DNA of 15,741 nt, taken from assembly GCA_902767025.1 (NCBI GenBank), contig CACXFZ010000088.1, positions 1-15,741 of the forward strand, read 5' to 3'. Positions within the stretch are counted from its first letter, which is position 1; every line of letters begins with the position of its first letter. The notes under the pieces were generated by a model. The model did not search any database. It worked only from the letters and a program-made list of their open reading frames with translations, and was not told where the DNA came from. A program made the position numbers and the translations under genes. Shown in pieces: positions 7,804 through 15,074 of the stretch. The stretch comes from an uncultured Coriobacteriaceae bacterium (GTDB lineage Bacteria; Actinomycetota; Coriobacteriia; Coriobacteriales; Eggerthellaceae).

Positions 7804-8436
7804 CTACGAATTCTTCAGCAGCACCGAGTTCATGATGTCCGCCACGTGCTCGCACACGTCGGAGCAGACTTCCATCTTGTTGAAGATACGGCTCCACACC
7901 AGCACGCGCATGGGCTTGTCCTCGTCCTCGACATGCAAGTTGCGGATCAGCTGGGCGTAGAGCTCGTCAGCCTCTTCCTCGAAGCTGTTGGCGTCGACGA
8001 CGGCGCGCCTGAAGGCGTCGGACTTCTTGAAGTTCTTGAACTCGGCGGTGACCACGACGAGCGCCTCGCACGCCTTCTTGATGATCTGCGCCATCTTGAT
8101 CGCACCTTCGTGCATGGAGTGCACGTTCATGATGTAGAGCTCGCGCACGACTTCCTCGATCTCGTCGACGACCTCGTCGATGGCCTGCGAGATCTTGATC
8201 ACGTCGTCGCGGTCGATGGGGGTGATGAAGTCGACGGCGATGGCGTTGAAATTCGAGTGGTTCAGCTCGTCGGCCCGCGTTTCGATCTCGTGGGCGCGCG
8301 GCATGTATTCCTGTACCGCTTCGGCCGTGGTGAAGTTCTCCATCACCTCGATCAGGACGTTGGCCTCTTCGAGCGCAAGCTCGGCTTGCTGATGGAAGGT
8401 GGCGAAGTAATCGTGCTTGGTCTTTCTGCGTGCCAT
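7804..8436 (-). CDS. DUF47 / PhoU-like protein, probable partner of the phosphate transporter
   Basis: A 210-residue all-helical protein of the DUF47 family (Pit accessory, PhoU-like four-helix bundle). It begins MARRKTKHDYFATFHQQAEL, typical of the family, and carries acidic, metal-binding-like helices (HEIETRADELNH near 49-60 and SFEEEADELYAQ near 151-162). Its length is normal. DUF47 proteins are thought to modulate PiT phosphate transporters, and their genes are usually adjacent. Here pit is about 5 kb away on the same strand, in a separate unit, so the partnership is inferred. The start has AAGGAGG six bases upstream (8443-8449). The gene is last in the recJ-rel-MBL series, 21 bases after the MBL stop, and converges on the ABC gene across 54 bases with no convincing terminator. 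Confidence 0.9.
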   Translation of the reverse strand: MARRKTKHDYFATFHQQAELALEEANVLIEVMENFTTAEAVQEYMPRAHEIETRADELNHSNFNAIAVDFITPIDRDDVIKISQAIDEVVDEIEEVVRELYIMNVHSMHEGAIKMAQIIKKACEALVVVTAEFKNFKKSDAFRRAVVDANSFEEEADELYAQLIRNLHVEDEDKPMRVLVWSRIFNKMEVCSDVCEHVADIMNSVLLKNS

Positions 8437-8457
8437 GGAAATCCTCCTTGCAAGCGC

Positions 8458-9123
8458 CTACCTGAACGCTTCTATTGTACGGGGCTTTTCGATGCCGATG
8501 GACGTGAGGGCCCCGTGTCCGGGCAAAACGATGGTGTCGTCGTCCAAGCGGGCGAGCTTGCCCAGCGAGGCGCGCATGTCCGCCATGTTGCCGCCTTCCA
8601 GGTCGGTCCTGCCGATGGTGCCGCAGAACAGCGTGTCGCCTGCGAACATCACGGGCTTGCCCTGCTGGGGAGCGTGATCTTCGGTGAGCAGGTAGCAGCA
8701 CCCGCCGGGCGTGTGTCCGGGCGTGTGGATGACCTGCCAGGCGGTGTTGCCCACCTCGATGACGTCGCCGTCGCGAAGCGCATGGTCGACCGTGGACGGA
8801 GGGGCGATGCGCCCGTTGTAGCCGATGCGCGGCTCCTCGATCGAATCGACTTCCTCGGCCATCGCGTACACGGGAGCCTGCGTGGCGCTGCGCACCTCGT
8901 CGAGCGCGCAGATGTGGTCGTAGTGGCCGTGGGTGACGAAGATGGCCGATACCGGGCGGCCGTCGATCTGCTCGAGCAGGCCTTCGGCATCGTCAGCCGG
9001 GTCGACGACGATCAGGCCGCCGGCCCCGTCGCCTGCGAAGTAGACGTTGGTTGCCAGGATGCCGGCCTCCATCGCCTCCAGGGGCGTGCACAGGCCGTCG
9101 ATCACATGCTTGTTCATGATCAC
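8458..9123 (-). CDS. MBL-fold metallo-hydrolase, glyoxalase II-like
   Basis: A 221-residue cytoplasmic metallo-beta-lactamase-fold hydrolase. The zinc ligands are all present: THGHYDH (His65, His67, Asp69, His70), His137 in HTPGH, Asp163 in GDTLF, and His203 in PGHG. The GTIGRTDLEGG loop (168-178) is typical of the glyoxalase II-like hydrolases often found beside rel genes. The substrate cannot be read from the sequence; thioester hydrolysis is the family guess. The GTG at 9123 is preferred over the ATG at 9117 because AAGGAAG, inside the last codons of rel, is nine bases from the GTG and fifteen from the ATG. The gap to the rel stop is six bases, so translation is probably coupled. Confidence 0.9.
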   Translation of the reverse strand: MIMNKHVIDGLCTPLEAMEAGILATNVYFAGDGAGGLIVVDPADDAEGLLEQIDGRPVSAIFVTHGHYDHICALDEVRSATQAPVYAMAEEVDSIEEPRIGYNGRIAPPSTVDHALRDGDVIEVGNTAWQVIHTPGHTPGGCCYLLTEDHAPQQGKPVMFAGDTLFCGTIGRTDLEGGNMADMRASLGKLARLDDDTIVLPGHGALTSIGIEKPRTIEAFR

Positions 9124-9129
9124 GTGCGA

Positions 9130-10719
9130 TCACTTCCTTTTCTTGCGTATAGATTCGCCAGGCACCAGGCGGTGCGCCTCGAACACACTGTCAACAGACC
9201 GGAGTCGCTGCAAGATTTTATCAATGGAGGACACGTCGCTCACCTGGAACAGGAAACGCATCTCGACCACGCCGCCGCGGTGCGACGACGAAGACGACGA
9301 CAACACGTTGGCGCCGCTTTCCGACAGCACGGCCACCACGTCGCGCAGCAGGTTCATGCGGTCCAGGGCCTCCAGGAAGACTTCCGCCTTGTACTCTGTC
9401 GCACCCGACGGGTCGCTTTCCCAGGCAACGTCGATGATGCGCTCGGGCTGCCCCATCAGGCTCGTAGCGTTGGGGCAGTCGCGCCGGTGCACCGACACGC
9501 CCTTGCCGCGCGTGACGAACCCGACGATGTCGTCGCCCGGCACCGGGTTGCAGCAGCGCGACAGGCGCACGAGCACGCCGCTGGAGCCCTTCACCACCAC
9601 GCCGTTGCTGGCGCTGGAGGTGGACTTGTGCACGCGCTTGACCTCGGTGATCATCGGCGGCATCTTGCCCGTGGCCCCGTAGGCGTCCAGGGCGGTGTTC
9701 TCGGCCTGAGCAGGGCCGTCGACCAGCAGCTTGACCATGCGGTTGGCCACATGCTGCACGCTTTCCTTGCCCGTGCCGATGTTGACGAGCATGTCGTCGG
9801 CATCCTTGAAGCCCGACGATTTGGCCACGTCTCGCATCACGCGCTGGCTGTTCGCGTTGGAGAAGCCCAGCCCGTGCTTGCGCAGCTCGCGGGACAGCTT
9901 GTCGCGGCCCGTCTGCAGATCGTCGGAGCGCGTCACCTGGTTGAAGTACGCCCGGATCTTCGCACGGGCGCGCGGGGTCTTGACGGTGTTTGCCCAATCG
10001 CGGCTGGGTGCGGCGCTCTTCTGCGTCAGGATCTCGACGCGGTCGCCCACCTGCAGCTCGTAGGACAGCGGAACGATCTTGCCGTTGACCTTGGCGCCCA
10101 CGCAGTGGTTGCCCACCTCGGTATGGATGGCGTAGGCGAAGTCCACGGGCGTGGAGCCCGAGCGCAGGCTGAGCACTTCGCCCTGTGGCGTGAACACGAA
10201 CACCTCGGCAGGCGCCAGGTCCACTTTCAGCGATTTCAGGAACTCGCGCGAATCCTGGGTTTCGTCCTGCCAGTCCACCATCTGGCGCAGCCAGGCCAGC
10301 TGGCGGTCGAAGTCGGCGTCCTTGCGGTCGGCGCCTTCCTTGTAGCGCCAGTGCGCCGCCACGCCGTACTCGCTCATGTGGTGCATTTCCTCGGTGCGGA
10401 TCTGCACCTCGAGCGGACGGCCCGCCGGGCCGATGACGGTGGTGTGCAGGCTCTGGTACATGTTGTACTTCGGCATGGCGATGTAGTCTTTGAAGCGGCC
10501 CGGCAGCGGGTGCCACAGGCTGTGCACGGCACCGAGCGCCGAATAGCAGTCCCCCACCGTGTCGACGATGATGCGCACTGCGATGAGGTCGTAGATCTCG
10601 GAGAAGCCGCGGTCCTTCTCGATCATCTTGCGGTAGATCGAGTACAGGTGCTTCGGGCGGCCCGCGATGGACGCCTTGATGCCGCCGCGCTCCATTTCCG
10701 CGTTCAGTATGTCGATCAC
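9130..10719 (-). CDS. rel: (p)ppGpp synthetase part of a split Rel protein (SYNTH-TGS-ZBD-ACT)
   Basis: This is the C-terminal 529 residues of a bifunctional Rel/SpoT enzyme, written from the first possible restart, GTG at 10719. Synthetase domain at about 17-130: GRPKHLYSIYRKM (20-32), IYDLIAVR with Asp44, KDYIAMPK (77-84), YQSLHTT, and LEVQIRT with Glu104, so the catalytic residues look intact. TGS domain at 171-232, zinc-binding-like segment with SRCCNPVPGDD (Cys389, Cys390), His411 and Cys415, and ACT domain at about 441-515. The frame is the same as the upstream hydrolase part; only the TAA at 10729-10731 separates them. Restart would rely on GAGGAG (10732-10737), 12 bases before the GTG, a weak spacing. 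If it is not translated, ribosome-linked ppGpp synthesis from this gene is lost. Confidence 0.85.
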   Translation of the reverse strand: MIDILNAEMERGGIKASIAGRPKHLYSIYRKMIEKDRGFSEIYDLIAVRIIVDTVGDCYSALGAVHSLWHPLPGRFKDYIAMPKYNMYQSLHTTVIGPAGRPLEVQIRTEEMHHMSEYGVAAHWRYKEGADRKDADFDRQLAWLRQMVDWQDETQDSREFLKSLKVDLAPAEVFVFTPQGEVLSLRSGSTPVDFAYAIHTEVGNHCVGAKVNGKIVPLSYELQVGDRVEILTQKSAAPSRDWANTVKTPRARAKIRAYFNQVTRSDDLQTGRDKLSRELRKHGLGFSNANSQRVMRDVAKSSGFKDADDMLVNIGTGKESVQHVANRMVKLLVDGPAQAENTALDAYGATGKMPPMITEVKRVHKSTSSASNGVVVKGSSGVLVRLSRCCNPVPGDDIVGFVTRGKGVSVHRRDCPNATSLMGQPERIIDVAWESDPSGATEYKAEVFLEALDRMNLLRDVVAVLSESGANVLSSSSSSHRGGVVEMRFLFQVSDVSSIDKILQRLRSVDSVFEAHRLVPGESIRKKRK

Positions 10720-10728
10720 GCTGCCCAG

Positions 10729-11583
10729 TTACTCCTCGCGCTGCGTGCGCGATTCGGCCACCATGCGCGACAGCTGTTGGAAGCGGGCGGGCTCCAGGTA
10801 GAAGAACGCCAGATCCTCCAGCTCCCACTTGATCGAGTTGATGCCCAAACGGTGCGCGATCGGCGCGTAGATCTCGAGCGTCTCGCGCGCCTTGAAGATG
10901 CGCCTGTCTTCGCGCAGGGCCGCCAACGTGCGCATGTTGTGCAGACGGTCGGCGAGCTTGATGACGATGACGCGGATGTCCTTGCTCATGGCCACGAACA
11001 TCTTGCGAATGGTCTGGGCCTGCTCGTCCGAGAGGCTTTCGACCTCGATGCGCGTGATCTTGGTCACGCCGTCCACCAGCTGGGCCACGGACTCGTTGAA
11101 CTGCTTGGTCACCTGCTCGACGGTTGCCTCGGAATCTTCGACGGTGTCGTGCAGCAGCGCCGCGCAGAGCACTTCGACGTCCATGCGCAAATCGGCCAGG
11201 ATGATGGCGACTTCCACGGGATGGGCGATGAACGGCTCGCCGCTCTTGCGAATCTGCCCTTTGTGAGCATCGCTGGCGAAGGCGAAGGCGCGGTCGAGCA
11301 TCTTCAGATCGTCTTCCGACAGATACGAGCTGGCTTCCTCGCGCAGTTCGGCAAAGCGCTGCTCGGGCGTTTCGGTGCGGGCGATGCGCGCGGGGTTGGC
11401 CGACTGGGCCGTTTCCTGGAAGGTGTACTCCGCAACGCCGGCACGTCCCAACAGCTCGTCCGAACCGTCGCTGTAGCGATCGTCGCCGCCCGTAGGCTTG
11501 GCCGCCTCGCCCAGCAGGGGCTCTTCGCCCTCGTCGACGCCGATTTCGTAGACGTCCTGCTCTGTGGTTGCCTTGTCCGACAT
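10729..11583 (-). CDS. rel: (p)ppGpp hydrolase (HD) part of a split Rel protein
   Basis: The N-terminal 284 residues of Rel/SpoT, holding the Mn-dependent HD domain that removes the 3' pyrophosphate of (p)ppGpp. The metal and catalytic residues are visible: His121 in FIAHP, His145-Asp146 and Glu149-Asp150 in LLHDTVED, and Asp212 in KLADRLHNMR. The conserved YAPIAHRLGI (239-248) and KWELEDLAFFYLEP (252-265) helices follow. An acidic, low-complexity N-terminal extension of about 80 residues precedes the domain. The ATG at 11583 lies one base after the recJ stop, with AGGTAGG just upstream, so translation is probably coupled to recJ. Translation stops at TAA 10729-10731, in the helix linking hydrolase and synthetase domains. 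Alone, this product would be a pure alarmone hydrolase. Confidence 0.9.
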   Translation of the reverse strand: MSDKATTEQDVYEIGVDEGEEPLLGEAAKPTGGDDRYSDGSDELLGRAGVAEYTFQETAQSANPARIARTETPEQRFAELREEASSYLSEDDLKMLDRAFAFASDAHKGQIRKSGEPFIAHPVEVAIILADLRMDVEVLCAALLHDTVEDSEATVEQVTKQFNESVAQLVDGVTKITRIEVESLSDEQAQTIRKMFVAMSKDIRVIVIKLADRLHNMRTLAALREDRRIFKARETLEIYAPIAHRLGINSIKWELEDLAFFYLEPARFQQLSRMVAESRTQREE

Positions 11584-11584
11584 C

Positions 11585-14500
11585 CTACCTGCCCTCTTCT
11601 TCGCTTGTGGGAAGGATGGGCGCCATGATCCGCCGATGCAGCTGCTCGGCGGTGCTCGACGTCACCCAGTCCCTGAAGGTTGCGAACACTTCTATCTCGT
11701 CCAGGCCCTCCCGGTAGCGGACGCTATCGGTGAGCTCGACTTTGCTTTCTGCATCGGGCACGCGGATCCTGCGCTTGTGCCCGTCGCCTTCCGACGTCAC
11801 CACCTCGACCAGTCCCAGCTCGCGAAAGACCGCCAACGCGCACTCGACGCTTTCGGCGCCGACCGCATGGACGGGCACCTGCTTGCTCGCTTCCTCTGCC
11901 AGCTCGGCGTTGGTGATGGAAAACGGCTCGCCGGCGGCCTTCTTCTGCAGGGCGCGCAGCTGGCGGTAGATCTGGGCCATGGTGTCGTGGTCGGGCGTGG
12001 CGCTGCGCAGGATGTGCTCGTTGACCTGGGCGTCGTCCGATTCGAACAGCACGTGGATCGTGGCCGGCTCGCCATCGCGCCCGGCACGGCCGCTCATCTG
12101 GTTGAACTCGATTTCGTTGAACGGCATGTTGTAGAGCACCACGTGCCTGATGTGCGGGATGTTCACGCCTTCGCCGAAGGCCGACGTGGACACGAGCACC
12201 TGCAGAAGGTCACGGCGGAACAGGTCTTCGACCCGCTTGCGCTCGCCGCGCGAAAGCCCCGCGTTGTAGAAGCCGATGAGCGAACCCATCTGGGGAACCT
12301 GGCTGCGCAAGGTGCGGGCCAGGGCGACCGATTGCTGGCGCGAGTTCACGTAGACGACCGTCTTCTCGCCCGCGGCCACGAGCGTGGCCAGGCACTGTTC
12401 GCGGCGGCGCGCTTGGCGCTGGTCGTCGAACGCCAGGTTGGGACGGTCGGTGCGGTCGAGCACCCGCGTCGTGATGCCCAGCGCCGACTCGATGGCCTGC
12501 GCCTCCTGCGGGCCGGCCGTGGCGGTGAGCGCGAGCACGGTCACGTCGCCCAGCAGGTCGATGTTCGCGCCCAGGTTCGCGTACGCGGGACGGTTGCCGG
12601 CCTTCGCCTGAGCGATATGGTGCGCCTCGTCGACGACCACGAAGCCGATGCGCGACGATTCCGCCAGCTCCTGGGCGTGGAACGACAGGTACTCGGGTGT
12701 CGTGAGCACCACGTCGACCATGCCCCGCTTCAGCCCTTCGTAGACGCGCGTGCGCTCCTGCGGCGTGGATTCGCCAGTGAGCAGTTCGACCGACAGGCCG
12801 AACGAGGCGTAGGCGCGCCGCAGGTGGTAGGCCTGGTCGGCGATCAGGGCGCGCAACGGGTACACGAGCAGGCTGGCCTTGCCGTCGCGCAGCGCGCACA
12901 TGGCCGCATGCAGTTGGAAGATCAGCGACTTGCCGCGCCCGGTGGCCATGACCACCAGCGCGGACTCCCTGCGCTCCAGCGCTTCGAGCGCCTGCGCCTG
13001 CGCATCGTGCAGCTCTCCCTCGCCGATGAGCGCCTCGAGCAGCTTGCCCTTGAGCTCGGCGGGGTTGCGCTTGGCAAGCTCCACCCACATGCCGCGCGTC
13101 TCGGCCATGCCCTGCTCGGACTGCTCCAGCTCGTCTGCGCCGTCGACTGCGTCGTTGTCGAGCTCGGAGGAGTCGGATGCGAACAGCTGCGAGATGAACG
13201 CGTTGCTTTCGGGGTCCAGGCACGCCTCCAGCGCCGCGCACGGCTTCACCGGGGACAGCGACGCTATCATCGCCTTGACGCTCTTGCGCCCGCGCCATTC
13301 GTCTATCTGCACTTCGAATGCGGCGTTGACCACGCTGCCGCACTGCATGAGCTTGTTGATGTCCGGGCAATGGAACATGATGCCCGCCACGCTGCTCGCC
13401 CCGTCGGTGAGCATGCACGAGAAATGCGTCTTGTCCGCGCCCACCGCACGGCAGCGCGTGAGCAGGACGTCCTGCGCCAGGAAGCGCGGGGCGCGGTTTT
13501 CCTGGCCGAAGGGGGCCAGGGCCTGCAGCGCTTCGACGTTTTCCAGCGTCAGCTCGGCCAGGTTCACGCGCGCGTCGATGTCAACGCGCGGGTGGAAGCA
13601 CTCGTCGGGAAGCGTGTCCATGTAGGCGCATAAGCACTCGGTGAATTCGGGGAGCTTGCTGGCAGGCAGCGTCACGCCCACGGCGGCTTCGTGACCGCCG
13701 AACTTGGTGAGCAGGTCGGAGCACGACTCCACGGCCTTGAACAGGTTCACCGAGCCCACGCTGCGGCCCGAGCCGCGCGCTTCGCCTTCCTCGTCGATGG
13801 CGAACAGCAGGCACGGCACGCCGTAGTTGCGCACCAGGCGGCTGGCGACGATGCCCTTGACGCCTTCGTGCCAGCCTTCGCCGGACACCACCAGGGCGCG
13901 CTGGCCATGGTAGATGTCCTTCGCCTGCAGCGATGCGATTTCGGCGAGCTCCACTTCGATCGTGCGGCGCTGGTCGTTCACGCTTTCCAGCTTGCGCGCC
14001 ATGTCCGCCGCCTCGTTGAGGTCGTCTGCGAGCAGCAGGTTCAGCGCCACGCCCGCATCGCCCATCCGGCCCGCGGCGTTCAAGCGCGGGATGGCGCTGA
14101 ACGACAGCGACGTGGCCGTGACGGGCTTGTCCGCCACGCCGGCGCTCTCGAGCAGGGCCGCGATGCACGGACGCGGGTTGTCCCCCATGCGCTTCACGCC
14201 GTCTGCCACCAGGGCGCGGTTGGCGTCGCGCAAGGGAACCAGATCGGCGATGGTGCCCAAGGTGGCGATGTCGGTGTACTCGCGCCACAGGTGGGGCTGG
14301 CCGAACCGCGCGCCCAGGGCCTGGACGCAGGACAGCGCCACGCCCACGCCGGCGAGGATGCTGCTGGGGCAATCGGGGTCGAGCTTCGGGTCGCACACCG
14401 GCACGCCCTGCGGGACCAGGTCGCCCGGCTCGTGATGGTCGGTGATCAGCACTTCCACGCCGCGGCGCTTGAGCACGTTGGCCTCCTCGCGGTTCGAGAT

Positions 14501-14935
14501 GCCGCAGTCGACCGTGACCAACACGTCGGGGGACAGCTCCATGCACCGCTCGATGGCCGCCTCGGAGATGCCGTACCCTTCGTCGTTGCGCAGGGGCACG
14601 AAGGGCATGGCGTCGCCGCCCAGCACGCGCAGGCCGCGGGTGAGGACGGTAGCCGCCGAGATGCCGTCAAGGTCGAAGTCGCCGAACACCACGATGCTGC
14701 GGCGCTGTCTGACGGCGGACTCCAACGTGTCCACGACTTCCTGCATGCCCGGAATCTCGTAGGGGTTGCGCCAATCGCGCTCCAGCGACGGGCTCATGAA
14801 CTCGCGGGCCTTCTGCACCGTGTCCAACCCCCGGGCAGCCAGCGTGGTGGCGATGAAACGGGGGACCTGCAGCTCGCGCTGCAAGAGCTCGACGGCGGAA
14901 GGGTCCGCCGGCTTGATGTTGAACCGTGCTGACAT
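11585..14935 (-). CDS. recJ: RecJ exonuclease fused to a RecQ-like helicase
   Basis: A 1116-residue DNA repair protein. Residues 1-570 are RecJ, the 5'-3' single-strand exonuclease: FGDFDLDG (Asp86, Asp88, Asp90), VDCG (Asp143), DHH (166-168), GRMGDA (289-294) and the DHHA1 motif FGGHEAAVG (412-420). An acidic linker (586-610) leads to a superfamily 2 helicase with Walker A TGRGKS (665-670), DEAH box (769-772), TAT (804-806) and QMSGRAGR (946-953), closest to RecQ. Residues about 1020-1116 form a winged-helix-like tail (VFRELGLV, SVRYREG) that resembles the C-terminal domain of Bacillus RecJ. Zinc-binding and HRDC domains of full RecQ are not evident. Nuclease and helicase in one chain fits RecQ-RecJ end resection. 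It is first in the operon with rel; its own ribosome site is weak, and a poor promoter (GACAAT at 14973-14978) lies upstream. Confidence 0.92.
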   Translation of the reverse strand: MSARFNIKPADPSAVELLQRELQVPRFIATTLAARGLDTVQKAREFMSPSLERDWRNPYEIPGMQEVVDTLESAVRQRRSIVVFGDFDLDGISAATVLTRGLRVLGGDAMPFVPLRNDEGYGISEAAIERCMELSPDVLVTVDCGISNREEANVLKRRGVEVLITDHHEPGDLVPQGVPVCDPKLDPDCPSSILAGVGVALSCVQALGARFGQPHLWREYTDIATLGTIADLVPLRDANRALVADGVKRMGDNPRPCIAALLESAGVADKPVTATSLSFSAIPRLNAAGRMGDAGVALNLLLADDLNEAADMARKLESVNDQRRTIEVELAEIASLQAKDIYHGQRALVVSGEGWHEGVKGIVASRLVRNYGVPCLLFAIDEEGEARGSGRSVGSVNLFKAVESCSDLLTKFGGHEAAVGVTLPASKLPEFTECLCAYMDTLPDECFHPRVDIDARVNLAELTLENVEALQALAPFGQENRAPRFLAQDVLLTRCRAVGADKTHFSCMLTDGASSVAGIMFHCPDINKLMQCGSVVNAAFEVQIDEWRGRKSVKAMIASLSPVKPCAALEACLDPESNAFISQLFASDSSELDNDAVDGADELEQSEQGMAETRGMWVELAKRNPAELKGKLLEALIGEGELHDAQAQALEALERRESALVVMATGRGKSLIFQLHAAMCALRDGKASLLVYPLRALIADQAYHLRRAYASFGLSVELLTGESTPQERTRVYEGLKRGMVDVVLTTPEYLSFHAQELAESSRIGFVVVDEAHHIAQAKAGNRPAYANLGANIDLLGDVTVLALTATAGPQEAQAIESALGITTRVLDRTDRPNLAFDDQRQARRREQCLATLVAAGEKTVVYVNSRQQSVALARTLRSQVPQMGSLIGFYNAGLSRGERKRVEDLFRRDLLQVLVSTSAFGEGVNIPHIRHVVLYNMPFNEIEFNQMSGRAGRDGEPATIHVLFESDDAQVNEHILRSATPDHDTMAQIYRQLRALQKKAAGEPFSITNAELAEEASKQVPVHAVGAESVECALAVFRELGLVEVVTSEGDGHKRRIRVPDAESKVELTDSVRYREGLDEIEVFATFRDWVTSSTAEQLHRRIMAPILPTSEEEGR

Positions 14936-15017
14936 GGAAAAGCCTATTCATGCTGCTTGTTTCTCGTGCGGTATTGTCTCACAAGCGGCACGCGCATGCC
15001 ACCCCTCCCCTTGTCGG

Positions 15018-15049
15018 AAAAAGCGCCCCGGAGGCATCCGAGGCGCTTT
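15018..15049 (-). terminator. Strong intrinsic terminator after the histone-like gene
   Basis: On the minus strand a 13-bp stem (arms 15037-15049 and 15020-15032, one G-U pair) with a 4-base loop runs into five T residues (15022-15018). It sits 26 bases past the stop of the Lys/Ala/Thr-rich gene and isolates that gene from recJ. Confidence 0.88.
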
Positions 15050-15074
15050 GGCGTGACGGTTTGTCGAAGCGAGG

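Larger units (their letters stand above)
9130..11583 (-). pseudogene. rel: Whole rel locus interrupted by one in-frame stop
   Basis: Read through the TAA at 10729-10731, the locus encodes a normal Rel of 817 codons with no shift of frame. The codon after RTQREE is TAA where relatives carry Tyr (B. subtilis Rel reads REQYV here, from memory), so a single change of TAC or TAT to TAA explains it. It could be a true nonsense mutation, a functional split with restart at GTG 10719, readthrough, or a sequencing error. Both halves keep intact catalytic motifs and the downstream frame is clean, which argues for a recent event or an error rather than old decay. TAA is used as a normal stop by the ABC gene, so a changed genetic code is unlikely. 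Confidence 0.6.

Noticed and set aside
10729..10731. Frameshift or recoded stop in rel
   Set aside because: The frame is identical on both sides, so it is not a frameshift. The codon is TAA, not TGA, so selenocysteine does not apply, and TAA is a normal stop in the ABC gene.
7789..11628. Plus-strand open frame of 1279 codons opposite DUF47, MBL and rel
   Set aside because: It runs across several well-supported minus-strand genes and has the same His/Arg/Val-rich shadow composition.
11564..14932. Long plus-strand frames opposite recJ
   Set aside because: They are antisense to intact RecJ and helicase motifs and show no recognisable domain.
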